64,000 bases of DNA from Nocardia fusca NBRC 14340 (lineage in GTDB: Bacteria > Actinomycetota > Actinomycetes > Mycobacteriales > Mycobacteriaceae), in assembly GCF_001618425.1 (NCBI RefSeq), contig NZ_BDCU01000027.1, forward strand, positions 247,062 to 311,061. Reading direction: 5' to 3'. The notes under the pieces were generated by a model. The model saw only the letters and a list, made by a program, of their open reading frames with translations, did not search any database and was not told the DNA's origin. Shown piece by piece: positions 17,186 to 26,095 of the stretch (the first letter of the stretch is position 1; each line of letters opens with the position of its first letter). Position numbers and translations under genes: made by a program.

Positions 17186-17203
17186 CGAGAGGGGGCCGGT
17201 TCT

Positions 17204-17800
17204 TTATTCGGCGCTCTCGCCCTCGGCGGCCGCGGTCTCGGGCTCGGGCTCGGCGGCGCGGGGCTCGACGATGTTCACGATGAGGGCCTCGGGGTCACCG
17301 GCCAGACCGACGCCCTTGGGCAGCTCGATGGCGCCCGCGGTGATCTGGGTGCCGACCTCGGCGCCGGCGATGGAGACCTCGATCGACTCGGGAATGTTGA
17401 GGGCATCGGCCGATACCGAGATGGTGGTGGCCTCCTGGGTGACCAGGGTGCCGGGGCCGGCCTCACCGGTGAGGGTGACCGGGACATCGGCGGTGACGGC
17501 TTCGCCCCGCTGCACGATCAGCAGGTCGGCGTGCTCGATGTAGCGGTGGATGGGGTGCACCACGACCGACTTGGTCAGCGCGAGCTGCTTCTTGCCCTCG
17601 ATGTCCAGGTTCAGTACCGCGTTGGTGCCGTGCTGGCGCAGGATGGCCGCGAAGGACAGCGCGTCCAGCGACAGATGCTGGGGGTCCGACTGGTGCCCGT
17701 ACAGCACGGCCGGCACGTTGCCCGCGCGGCGGGTACGGCGCGCTGCGCCCTTGCCGAACTCGGTGCGGATCTTCGCTTCGAGAAGGTTGACGTCGGACAT
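17204..17800 (-). CDS. rplY: 50S ribosomal protein L25/general stress protein Ctc
   Basis: This 198-residue long-form L25 (Ctc/TL5 type) binds 5S rRNA in the large subunit. The N-terminal L25 domain (about 1-95) shows EFGKGAARRTRRAGNVPAVLYG and VVVHPIHRYIEHADLL. The C-terminal beta domain (about 96-180) shows VTADVPVTLTGEA and ISVSADALNIPE. An acidic Ala/Glu tail ends the protein. It is upstream of pth in a two-gene operon and divergent from prfC. Confidence 0.96.
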   Translation of the reverse strand: MSDVNLLEAKIRTEFGKGAARRTRRAGNVPAVLYGHQSDPQHLSLDALSFAAILRQHGTNAVLNLDIEGKKQLALTKSVVVHPIHRYIEHADLLIVQRGEAVTADVPVTLTGEAGPGTLVTQEATTISVSADALNIPESIEVSIAGAEVGTQITAGAIELPKGVGLAGDPEALIVNIVEPRAAEPEPETAAAEGESAE

Positions 17801-18089
17801 GACTGGATAACTCCTACGGCTCTACCGGGCTGGTGGGCGGTGCCAGGGTAATCGCGCCCCTGGTCGGTTGGTCTGCTCGTCAGGCGAGGACCGATCGGAG
17901 GCGGCCGGAAGCCGCGCCGCGTCGATCACGGTGCCGCAGAAACGCGGACCCTCGCCGAGACAACCCGAATACTGTAACTCAGTCCCCGCATAACTCCTGA
18001 ATCGGGTAGTGGGGCGGCACGTCGACGCCTGGTCAGCACCGTCACGTAGCCTGGACAGGTTGTCCCGATCGTCCGAAAGGTTGTTTCCG

Positions 18090-19733
18090 TTGACCGCCTC
18101 CCCCGAGGGCTCCGTCGCACCCGCTGCGCGCGGATTGGCCGCCGAGGTGTCGCGGCGCCGCACTTTCGCCGTGATCTCCCACCCCGACGCGGGTAAATCG
18201 ACGCTCACCGAAGCTCTCGCGCTACACGCGCGCAAGATCGCCGAGGCGGGCGCCATCCACGGCAAGGCCGGACGTAAATCGACGGTGTCGGACTGGATGG
18301 AGATGGAGAAGGCGCGCGGTATCTCGGTGAGCTCCACCGCGCTGCAATTCAACTACCGGTCCGCCGGCTCCGAGATCGACAATGTGATCAATCTCGTCGA
18401 CACCCCCGGTCACTCCGATTTCTCCGAGGACACCTACCGCGTGCTGACCGCGGTCGATGCCGCGGTGATGCTGATCGACGCCGCCAAGGGCCTGGAACCG
18501 CAGACATTGAAACTGTTCCAGGTGTGCCGGCACCGCGGTATCCCGGTGATCACCGTCATCAACAAATGGGACCGGCCGGGCCGCGCCCCGCTGGAACTGC
18601 TCGACGAGATCGACGAGCGGATCGGTCTCACGCCGACTCCGCTGTTCCTCCCGGTCGGTATCGCCGGCGATTTCCGCGGGCTGCTGCGGCGCGGGCCCGA
18701 CGGCGCTCCCGCCGAGTACATCCATTTCACCCGTACCGCCGGCGGCGCCACGATCGCGCCCGAGGAGTCGCTGACCCCCGAGGCCGCCGAGGCCCGGGAG
18801 GGCGAGCCGTGGAGTACCGCGGCGGAGGAGAGCGAACTGCTCTCGGCCACCGGCCAGGACCACGATCAGGAACTCTTCCTCGCCGGGCAGACCTCCCCGG
18901 TGATCTACGCCTCGGCCATGCTCAACTTCGGGGTCCGGCAGCTGCTGGAAACCCTGGTGGCCCTCGCGCCCGCCCCCGGCTCCCGGGCCGGGGTGGACGG
19001 CACCTCGCGGCAGCCCGCGGATCCGTTCAGCGCGGTGGTGTTCAAGGTGCAGGCCGGGATGGATACCGCCCACCGCGACCGGCTGGCGTTCATGCGGATC
19101 GTGTCCGGTGAGTTCGAACGCGGCATGGTCGTCACCCACGCCCAGACCGGTCGTCCGTTCGCGACCAAATACGCGCTCACCGTGTTCGGCCGGGAACGCG
19201 CCACCGTGGACACCGCCTATCCCGGTGACGTGGTGGGCCTGGTGAACGCGACCGCGCTGGCCCCCGGCCACACGCTGTTCGTGGACAAGAAGGTCGAGTT
19301 CCCGCCCATCCCGTCGTTCGCGCCGGAACATTTCGCCGCGCTGCGAGCCCAGAGCGCGGGCAAGTACAAGCAGTTCCGCAAGGCCATCGACCAGCTCGAT
19401 TCCGAAGGAGTGGTGCAGGTCCTGCGCAACGATTCGCGCGGTGACGCCTCCCCGGTTCTCGCCGCGGTCGGCCCCATGCAGTTCGAAGTGGTGACGGCGC
19501 GGATGCAGGGTGAGTTCGGTGTCGAGACCCAGCTCGACCACCTCGCCTATACGATCGCCCGGCGTACCGACGCCGAATCGGCACCCGAACTCGACCGTCA
19601 GCGCGGGGTCGAGGTGTTCACCCGCAGCGACGGTGCGATCCTGGCCGTATTCAGCGATAAATGGCGGTTGCAGTACATCCGGAAGGAGATGCCCGACCTC
19701 ACGCTGGAACCGCTGGTCGCCGCCGCCGACTGA
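18090..19733 (+). CDS. prfC: Peptide chain release factor 3 (GTPase)
   Basis: This 547-residue GTPase recycles RF1/RF2 from the ribosome. The G motifs are clear: P-loop SHPDAGKST, the switch region RGISVSSTALQF, VDTPGHSDFSEDTYR and INKWDRPGR. RF3-specific domains follow (PFSAVVFKVQAGMD, PMQFEVVTARMQGEFGVE). I chose the TTG at 18090 (MTASPEGSVAP) because GAAAGG lies nine bases upstream; the in-frame extension back to 18009 does not look coding. It ends six bases from the convergent SnoaL-like gene. Confidence 0.93.
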   Translation: MTASPEGSVAPAARGLAAEVSRRRTFAVISHPDAGKSTLTEALALHARKIAEAGAIHGKAGRKSTVSDWMEMEKARGISVSSTALQFNYRSAGSEIDNVINLVDTPGHSDFSEDTYRVLTAVDAAVMLIDAAKGLEPQTLKLFQVCRHRGIPVITVINKWDRPGRAPLELLDEIDERIGLTPTPLFLPVGIAGDFRGLLRRGPDGAPAEYIHFTRTAGGATIAPEESLTPEAAEAREGEPWSTAAEESELLSATGQDHDQELFLAGQTSPVIYASAMLNFGVRQLLETLVALAPAPGSRAGVDGTSRQPADPFSAVVFKVQAGMDTAHRDRLAFMRIVSGEFERGMVVTHAQTGRPFATKYALTVFGRERATVDTAYPGDVVGLVNATALAPGHTLFVDKKVEFPPIPSFAPEHFAALRAQSAGKYKQFRKAIDQLDSEGVVQVLRNDSRGDASPVLAAVGPMQFEVVTARMQGEFGVETQLDHLAYTIARRTDAESAPELDRQRGVEVFTRSDGAILAVFSDKWRLQYIRKEMPDLTLEPLVAAAD

Positions 19734-19739
19734 CCCGGC

Positions 19740-20549
19740 TCACCCGGCCGCCCGATCCTCCGGGCCCGGGTACTCGCGCTCCGTATCGACCTCACCGTTG
19801 GCCGCCTGGGCGTCCGCCGCCGGGTAATCGCGCGGCACGCGCTCCACCTCTTCGACCCCGGTGGCCTGCTGGATCAGTCCCCAGCGGTTCGCGGTCAGCC
19901 GCAGGCTGGGCAGATCGCTGAGCGAGAGCACCACTTCGTAGGTGCGTTCGTATCCGGTGCGCGCGATCCGCCAGCGACCGTCGTCACAGCGCACATATTC
20001 GTCGTTGTAGAAGGCGGAGCCGCGCAGCAGCATATTGTTCTCCGGGATCAGCGCGGTATCGGACAGATACCAGATTCCGGTGGCCCGGTCTCCGTCCACA
20101 TCGATCTCCGGGTGATCGCAGCGATGTTCGGTGATGACATGCGGCCCGAGGGTATTGCGCAGAAATGTGAGAAATGCTTCCCGGGACTCGAACTGCAAGT
20201 ATTCGCTATAGGTGGCCGTCGCCTCCGGAACCAGCGTGTCCGCAAGATCGTCCCAGAGTTTGGTGTCCAGGGCGCGAAGGTAGCGGAATTTCAGGCGATG
20301 TATCGCGAGGACGTCGTCGGTCGGCACGGTTTTCACCCCGGATCGTTCGCCGGGACGCATCGGCCCCATCGTCAGCGGCGCATCGCTCTCGGGCTCGAGC
20401 CGCGGAGGCAGCGAGACATCGAGTCCGGCTCCCAATGCGGCCGCCAGCGCGGCGCCGGAGAAGGCCATGGTGTCCCTGCTCTGGCCCGGCCGCCGCGGAA
20501 AACCACCCGGGCGCGGCCCGGGATCGTTGCGCTCTTCGCCCTGGTCCAT
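19740..20549 (-). CDS. SnoaL-like (NTF2 fold) protein
   Basis: This 269-residue protein carries a SnoaL/NTF2-type domain at about residues 75-215. The pattern is TDDVLAIHRLKFRYLRALD, then WDDLADTLVPEATATYSEY, a strand with ITEHRCDHPEIDVDGDRATGIWYL, and a final WRIARTGYERTYE. In related proteins this fold binds hydrophobic or polyketide-like substrates or serves as a dehydratase/isomerase. The N-terminal 75 residues are low in recognisable structure. The ATG at 20547-20549 is preceded by GGTGGAG; an internal ATG (MAFSGAAL) is possible. No neighbouring pathway reveals the substrate. Confidence 0.75.
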   Translation of the reverse strand: MDQGEERNDPGPRPGGFPRRPGQSRDTMAFSGAALAAALGAGLDVSLPPRLEPESDAPLTMGPMRPGERSGVKTVPTDDVLAIHRLKFRYLRALDTKLWDDLADTLVPEATATYSEYLQFESREAFLTFLRNTLGPHVITEHRCDHPEIDVDGDRATGIWYLSDTALIPENNMLLRGSAFYNDEYVRCDDGRWRIARTGYERTYEVVLSLSDLPSLRLTANRWGLIQQATGVEEVERVPRDYPAADAQAANGEVDTEREYPGPEDRAAG

Positions 20550-20707
20550 CTCTCCACCATCCCACCTGAAATGGACAATTTGGGAGGTAATTCAGATCTG
20601 TATCGGATTGCTATCCTGCGTCGGCGATATCACGGACCGCGGCCACAGATCACCGATTATGAAAAGACCAGGTAGATCCGCCGGGGGCCTGTTTCCAGGG
20701 GGCGATA

Positions 20708-21709
20708 TCAGGGCCGTTCGCCGTTGCCGATGGTGAAGCAGGTCCGGCAGAAATCCTCTCCGAACTCGGTCAGACGCAAGCTTTTGCGGACGATTTTCGG
20801 TGCGCGGCCCGCTTTTTTCAGTGCCGCCTCCACGATCGGCTGGACCTCCAGCACCATATAGCGACTCAGCACCACCGGATCGTCTGAATTATGGGTCAGG
20901 CCCAACCGGCTCAGGTTGATCAGGTACGAGCGCGCGCGATCCATGTACCGCACCCCGGCCTGCTCCGGTACCGAGGTCAACCCCCCGGCGATCAACTCCG
21001 ATCCGATACCCAGCGGACGGTTGGTACGCACATCGACCGTCGGTTGCGGCCCGTTGAGGGCCATGTAGCGCAGGATGCGGGCCTCGTCGGGCGCCAGTTC
21101 GTCCAGGATCCGGTCATAGGCCGGGTGCACCTCTTCGGTGAAGTACACATCCGCCGACCGGGCCAGCAAGGCGTCCCCGCGCCGGCGCAGTTCGGCGACG
21201 CTGGCCGAGCGCAGGTAGGAACCGACCGCCACGGTCTGCTGGGGCGGGGTCTGCCCGGTGGGGACGTAGCTGACGATCTCACGCACCGACCCCTCGGTGA
21301 CGCCGAGAGCGTTGCGCGCGATGGAGCGCAGCGCGTTACCGGTCCGCTCGGCGATCTCGGCCGAGGATTCCCCGTCCAGGGCGGCCTGGGTGATTTCCCG
21401 GGTCATCTCGTAGGAGGTGTTGACCGCCCACTGGCCGCCGCGCACCACGCTGCCCGCCGCCAGACCGGCGGCCCGGAACACCCCTCGGATCAGACGGGCC
21501 TCATCGCTGATCTGCCGCTGTTCGACATCGGCACTGCGTTCCACAGTCGACGGGGGCCGGCGTTCGACATCCGCGGCGGAAGCGCGCACACCGTTCGGTG
21601 ACGCACCGCGTGCGATTCCCGGCGCCCGCACCGCCCCCGGGGACCCGCTGCGCTGCACGGCACGGGAACCGGTCCGGGGGATCTCCTGTCCGGGCCTGTC
21701 GTCTGCCAC
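20708..21709 (-). CDS. DUF4393 (Abi-alpha-like) protein
   Basis: This is a 333-residue protein. I chose GTG 21707-21709 because GGAG lies seven bases upstream; an in-frame GTG at 21748 is possible. After a disordered N-terminus (about 1-75) come helices with GQWAVNTSYEMTREITQAAL and the DUF4393 core, in which ELAPDEARILRYMALNGPQP and VRYMDRARSYLINLSRLGL are the clearest segments. It ends in LRLTEFGEDFCRTC, with two Cys. The domain is shared with the Abi-alpha family annotated from phage-abortive systems. A paralogue lies at 23249 beyond a DUF445 gene. Confidence 0.75.
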   Translation of the reverse strand: MADDRPGQEIPRTGSRAVQRSGSPGAVRAPGIARGASPNGVRASAADVERRPPSTVERSADVEQRQISDEARLIRGVFRAAGLAAGSVVRGGQWAVNTSYEMTREITQAALDGESSAEIAERTGNALRSIARNALGVTEGSVREIVSYVPTGQTPPQQTVAVGSYLRSASVAELRRRGDALLARSADVYFTEEVHPAYDRILDELAPDEARILRYMALNGPQPTVDVRTNRPLGIGSELIAGGLTSVPEQAGVRYMDRARSYLINLSRLGLTHNSDDPVVLSRYMVLEVQPIVEAALKKAGRAPKIVRKSLRLTEFGEDFCRTCFTIGNGERP

Positions 21710-21935
21710 GTCTACTCCGATTATCGCCAGATGAACGAATCCGCTCACCGATTATTGCCCATTCGCCGCGATCACTCGCCGCCGGACCATGAATCCGGCT
21801 CTCGTCTGGGACACTGATGTGCCGGGCCCGAACGCGCTGCCACCGGGCCTCCGCCGCGGCGCGGTCGTCGTTCGGCAGTGGTGCTAATTTGAGGGTCCCG
21901 GTGAGGCGGCGATCACCGGAGCAGGAGGGTGTGTC

Positions 21936-23258
21936 GTGTTGGAGAGTGTATTCGGGGTGCACCCGACGATCCTCCTGGAATTGCTGACCATTCCTCTGTT
22001 CACCGGAGTCATCGGCTACGTCACCAACTGGACCGGTGTGCTGATGCTGTTCCGGCCGATCGCATTTCACGGTGTCCGATTACCCGGCCTGCGGTATCTG
22101 TACCCGTACCTGCCCAAGCGGATCCAGATCCTGCCGCTGCTCAGCCATGACGGCCGCTTCGGCTGGCAGGGCATCGTCCCCTCGCGGGCCGACAAGATGG
22201 CCAGTATCGCGGTGGACAAAGGTCTTTCGAAACTGGGCAGTGTCACCGACTTCTACCGGGAACTGGAACCCGACGCCCTCGCCGAGCATCTGGCGGGGAC
22301 GGCCGAGACCCAGATCCGCGATATCGTCGAGACGATCCTGCGCCGCGAACATCCGCAGCTCTGGTACAACCTGCCCACCCAGGTACGGGAGATGGTGCAC
22401 GAAAGAGTGCGCCAGCAACTGCCGGATATTCTGCGCGAACTCACCACCGAACTCGGCGCGAACATCGATCAGCTGCTCGATGTCAAACAGATGGTCATTC
22501 GTTATTTCCAGGCGCGGCCGCAACTGCTCAATCAGTTGTTCCAGGTGCTCGGCGCCAAGGAGTTGCGGTTCATGCAGAATTTCGGCCTCTACTTCGGCGC
22601 CCCGATGGGTGTGGCACTGGTCGCGATACTGCATCTCACCGGCTGGCCCACGCTGGCGGTGCTGCCGATCGGCGGGGTGATCATCGGCTGGGTCGTCAAC
22701 TGGGTCGGCCTGAACATGATCTTCGCGCCCGCCGAGCCGAAATGGTGGTGCCCGTGGCGGCAGGGCCTGCTGATCAAACGCCAGGACGAGATCACGACCG
22801 GGTACGCGGAACTGGTCTCGACCCAGGTGATGACGGTGGCCAATATCGGCGACGAACTGCTGAACGGCCCGAAGTCCGACCGCACCCTGCAAATGCTGGA
22901 GGACACCCTGCGACCCGCCGCCGACCGGGCGCTGGGACCGGCCCGCGGCGCGGTGAAACTGGTACTCGGCAGCCGTGACTACCGGACGCTGACCGAGACC
23001 CTGACCACCGAGGCGATGGCCATCGCGCCGCTCGCCTTCGCCGACGAGGACTTCAACATGCGCCAAGGCAAACAGATCGGCGCCTATATCTCCAAGCAGA
23101 TGTCCGAACTGTCGCCCAACGATTTCGTCGATATGCTGCGGGCGGCGATCAAACAGGACGAGTGGTTGCTGTTCGTGCACGGCGGCGTGCTGGGACTGTT
23201 CGCCGGATACGCGCATATCCTGGTCTTCGGAACGGGAGTGGCGACGACATGGCTGTGA
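21936..23258 (+). CDS. DUF445 family membrane protein
   Basis: This is a 440-residue protein, GTG start at 21936 six bases after GCAGGAGGG. An N-terminal helix pair (about 9-40) carries GVIGYVTNWTGVLMLFRP. A second pair in the middle (about 225-265) repeats the idea with GGVIIGWVVNWVGLNMIFAP, and the last helix is near residues 410-435. The twice-repeated N-W-x-G-x-x-M-x-F-x-P is characteristic of DUF445. The function is unknown. It overlaps the following DUF4393-like gene by ten bases, so the two are likely partners at the membrane. Confidence 0.85.
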   Translation: MLESVFGVHPTILLELLTIPLFTGVIGYVTNWTGVLMLFRPIAFHGVRLPGLRYLYPYLPKRIQILPLLSHDGRFGWQGIVPSRADKMASIAVDKGLSKLGSVTDFYRELEPDALAEHLAGTAETQIRDIVETILRREHPQLWYNLPTQVREMVHERVRQQLPDILRELTTELGANIDQLLDVKQMVIRYFQARPQLLNQLFQVLGAKELRFMQNFGLYFGAPMGVALVAILHLTGWPTLAVLPIGGVIIGWVVNWVGLNMIFAPAEPKWWCPWRQGLLIKRQDEITTGYAELVSTQVMTVANIGDELLNGPKSDRTLQMLEDTLRPAADRALGPARGAVKLVLGSRDYRTLTETLTTEAMAIAPLAFADEDFNMRQGKQIGAYISKQMSELSPNDFVDMLRAAIKQDEWLLFVHGGVLGLFAGYAHILVFGTGVATTWL

Positions 23259-24109
23259 AACGGGAAACGCGGGACAGCGGTGAGCCCGAGCGGCGCGGCG
23301 GTAGCGGGCGGGCCGGCGAGAGCGGGCGGGCCGGTGGCCCCGCCGCGACGGTGCGCGCGGTGAGCGGAGTCGCGCGGGTCGCGGCCTCGGCGGTATCGGG
23401 TACCACCCGCTGGGGTGTGCACACCGCCCTCGATATCACCGAGACGGTGGTGCGGGGCAGTATGGCCGGGCTACCGCCGGCCGAGATCCGCACCGAGGCG
23501 GTCGCGCAGGCCCAGGAGGCACTGCGCCGGGCGCTGGGTGTCGCGGCGGCGGAACCCTCGGCTCTCGACAACCCGACCGAACGGTCCCTGCGCGCCCAGG
23601 GGGCCGCGCTGTTACGCCTGGCCGCCAGCCCCCGGGCCGCCGACGAGGGCCATCCGGCCTTCGCCCGCATTCTGGCCGAACTCACCTCCGACGAGGCCCG
23701 CATCCTGCGCTTGCTCCGCCTCGACGGGCCGCAACCGGCCGTAACCGTCCGCGGTGGGCGCCGCGCCCGGCGGGGTTCCCGTAAGGCGGAACAGGCGTCC
23801 GTTACCGCCGAGGTCGGGGTCAGCATGATCGGCGAGCACGCCGGGCTGCGCCACCCCGACCGGGTCCAGCGTTACCTGGCCAATCTGCGGCGGATCGGGC
23901 TGATCGAGTTGCTGAACGAACCGGTGGGCACGCCCGAGCGCTATCAGCTGCTGGAGGCCCAGGCACCCGCGATCGACCTGCTGAAACAGGCCGGTGGCCG
24001 CGGCAAACTCCAGCATCGCGGTATCGCGCTCACCCCATTCGGCGGCGAGTTCGTCCAGGCCAGCCTCCCGATCACCGGCGAGGGCGACCCGGCGGCCGAG
24101 AACTACTGA
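23249..24109 (+). CDS. DUF4393-like protein, paralogue of 20708-21709
   Basis: This 286-residue protein starts at ATG 23249, inside the last codons of the DUF445 gene. The region ILAELTSDEARILRLLRLDGPQP and RHPDRVQRYLANLRRIGLIELL aligns with the DUF4393 protein encoded at 20708-21709. It has the same helical repeat and the same C-terminal L-T-x-F-G, but the two Cys of the paralogue are replaced (EFVQASLP). The N-terminus is Arg/Gly rich and disordered. The function is unknown; co-translation with DUF445 suggests a membrane-associated role. Confidence 0.75.
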   Translation: MAVKRETRDSGEPERRGGSGRAGESGRAGGPAATVRAVSGVARVAASAVSGTTRWGVHTALDITETVVRGSMAGLPPAEIRTEAVAQAQEALRRALGVAAAEPSALDNPTERSLRAQGAALLRLAASPRAADEGHPAFARILAELTSDEARILRLLRLDGPQPAVTVRGGRRARRGSRKAEQASVTAEVGVSMIGEHAGLRHPDRVQRYLANLRRIGLIELLNEPVGTPERYQLLEAQAPAIDLLKQAGGRGKLQHRGIALTPFGGEFVQASLPITGEGDPAAENY

Positions 24110-24121
24110 ACACCGGGGCGC

Positions 24122-25927
24122 TCAAACCTGGTCGGCGAGTTCCATCCAGCGCTCTTCGGCCGTTTCCTTCTGGGCCCGGACGTCCTTGAGTTCGGCGCCC
24201 AGTGTCACCAGTTTGCCGGGTTCGGTGGCGGCCTCGGCCAGCGCCGCGTGCAGGGCCTTCTCCCGCTCGCCCAGTTTGTCGATGGCACGTTCCAGCCGGG
24301 TCAGTTCCTTACGGGCCGCACGGTAGGCCGCGGAATCGGTCTGCGCCGGCTGTGGACCGGACTGCGTCGTCGCCCGTGCGGAACCGCCCGCCGCGAGTTC
24401 GGCGCGGCGGCGCAGGTATTGGGCGATCCCACCGGGCAGGTTGGTGAGCGCGCCGTCGCCGAACAGCGCCCAGGTGCTGTCGCAGATCCGCTCGACCAGG
24501 TAGCGGTCGTGGCTGATCACCACCAGGGTTCCGGCCCAGTTGTCCAGCAGATCCTCGAGCTGCTGCAGGGTGTCGATATCGAGGTCGTTGGTCGGTTCGT
24601 CCAGCAGCAGCACATTGGGCTCGGACATCAGAATGCGCGTGAGTTGCAGGCGTCGCCGCTCGCCACCGGACAGGTCGCGCACCGGGGTGCGCTGGCGGGC
24701 CGGAGTGAAACCGAGCCGTTCGGCGAGTTGCCCGGCCGAGAGCTCCAGCGCTTTGCCGCCTTCCCCGAGCGTGATGCGCATGGCGATCTCCTGCACCGCC
24801 TCGAGCACCCGCATATCGGTGGGCAGGTCGTCGAGTTCCTGGCGCAACCAGCCGATCCGGACGGTCTGGCCCTGGATCCGTTTCCCGGACACCGGGTCGA
24901 TATCACCGGCGAGCGCGCGTAACAGCGTGGTCTTGCCCGATCCGTTCACCCCGACCAGACCGACCCGTTCACCGGGGGCGAGCCGCCAGGTGAGATCGCG
25001 TACCAGTTCCCGGCCGTCCGGGGTGGCGAGGGTGGCGTCCTCGAGTTCGACCACCACCCGGCCCAGACGCTTCTTGGCGAACGCGGCGAGCGAAACCGAA
25101 TCGCGCGGCGGCGGCACATCGGCGATCAACGCCTCGGCGGCCTCCACCCGATAACGCGGTTTGGAGGTGCGGGCCTGCGGCCCACGCCGCAACCAGGCCA
25201 GTTCCTTGCGCGCGAGGTTGCGGCGGCGGGCCTCGGTCGCGTCGGCCTGGCGGGCGCGTTCGGCCCGCGCGAAGATCCAGTCGCCGTAGCCGCCCTCGTA
25301 GGTTTCGACCCGGCCACCCACCACCTCCCAGGTGCGGGTGGCGACCGTGTCCAGGAACCAGCGGTCGTGGGTGACGACGACGAGCGCACTACGCCGGGCC
25401 AGCAGGTGTGCGGCCAGCCACTCCACCCCTTCGACGTCGAGATGGTTGGTCGGTTCGTCGAGAACCAGCAGATCCAGTTCCCGCACCAGCGCGGCCGCCA
25501 GCGCGACCCGGCGGCGTTCGCCGCCGGACAGGTTGGTGACCGAGGTATCCAGGCCGAGGTCCGCGATACCGATACCGTCCAGCACCGACCGGATCCGGGG
25601 ATCTGCGGCCCATTCGTGTTCGGCGATATCACCGGTGGGCGCGTCGTCGGCCAGTCCGGCCAGCACCACCTCGCCGACGGTGGCGCCCTCGGGCAGTACG
25701 CCCCGCTGCGTGACCACCGCCATGCGCAGCCCGCCGAGCCGGCTCACCCGGCCGCTGTCGGGCTCCTCGATACCGGTCAGCACCTCCAGCAGAGTGGTCT
25801 TCCCGCCGCCGTTGAGGCCCACCACCCCGATCCGGTCGCCGGCATGCACACCGAGCGATACTCCGTCGAGCAGCGGTGTGATCCCGAAACTCTTGCTGAC
25901 CTGTTCGAGGTTGATCAGGTTGGACAT
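24122..25927 (-). CDS. ABC-F family ATPase (Uup-like)
   Basis: This 601-residue protein has two ABC domains and no membrane segment. The first has Walker A GLNGGGKTT, signature LSGGERRRVALA and Walker B LLVLDEPTNHLD. The second has GVNGSGKTT, LSGGERRRLQLT and LLLDEPTNDLD. A charged linker lies between (about 235-300), and a coiled-coil C-terminus (about 530-601) resembles Uup. ABC-F proteins act on ribosomes or, for Uup, in DNA-linked processes; a few confer antibiotic resistance. It ends 12 bases from the convergent DUF4393-like gene. Confidence 0.9.
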   Translation of the reverse strand: MSNLINLEQVSKSFGITPLLDGVSLGVHAGDRIGVVGLNGGGKTTLLEVLTGIEEPDSGRVSRLGGLRMAVVTQRGVLPEGATVGEVVLAGLADDAPTGDIAEHEWAADPRIRSVLDGIGIADLGLDTSVTNLSGGERRRVALAAALVRELDLLVLDEPTNHLDVEGVEWLAAHLLARRSALVVVTHDRWFLDTVATRTWEVVGGRVETYEGGYGDWIFARAERARQADATEARRRNLARKELAWLRRGPQARTSKPRYRVEAAEALIADVPPPRDSVSLAAFAKKRLGRVVVELEDATLATPDGRELVRDLTWRLAPGERVGLVGVNGSGKTTLLRALAGDIDPVSGKRIQGQTVRIGWLRQELDDLPTDMRVLEAVQEIAMRITLGEGGKALELSAGQLAERLGFTPARQRTPVRDLSGGERRRLQLTRILMSEPNVLLLDEPTNDLDIDTLQQLEDLLDNWAGTLVVISHDRYLVERICDSTWALFGDGALTNLPGGIAQYLRRRAELAAGGSARATTQSGPQPAQTDSAAYRAARKELTRLERAIDKLGEREKALHAALAEAATEPGKLVTLGAELKDVRAQKETAEERWMELADQV

Positions 25928-25975
25928 GGATCCTTCCGCCTCCGGCTGCCGGCCACGCCTCTACGGGGCCCCGAT

Positions 25976-26052
25976 CAGCCTAATGGGCAGTGCCGGGCGC
26001 AACCCACCCGCAGCCCGCGCACGGCCGCAGCGAAGGCGAAGGTACGCCTATC
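25976..26052. repeat. Intergenic repeat, copy 1 (downstream of ispE)
   Basis: This 77-base GC-rich sequence starts CAGCCTAAT and ends in the block GCGCACGGCCGCAGCGAAGG followed by CGAAGGTACGCC. Two further copies sit at 27072-27147 and 27148-27214, so ispE is bracketed by copies of the same element in direct orientation. It carries no open frame. Its role is unknown. Confidence 0.65.
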
Positions 26053-26095
26053 GACCCACCCGGAGGGGGCCCGGCAGCGGTCCGGGGGCCGGCGA

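Noticed and set aside
18222..19541. Minus-strand frame of 439 codons
   Set aside because: Shadow of prfC, whose motifs are complete on the plus strand.
22080..23216. Minus-strand frame of 378 codons
   Set aside because: Antisense to DUF445 with its repeated N-W-x-G motif; no domain.
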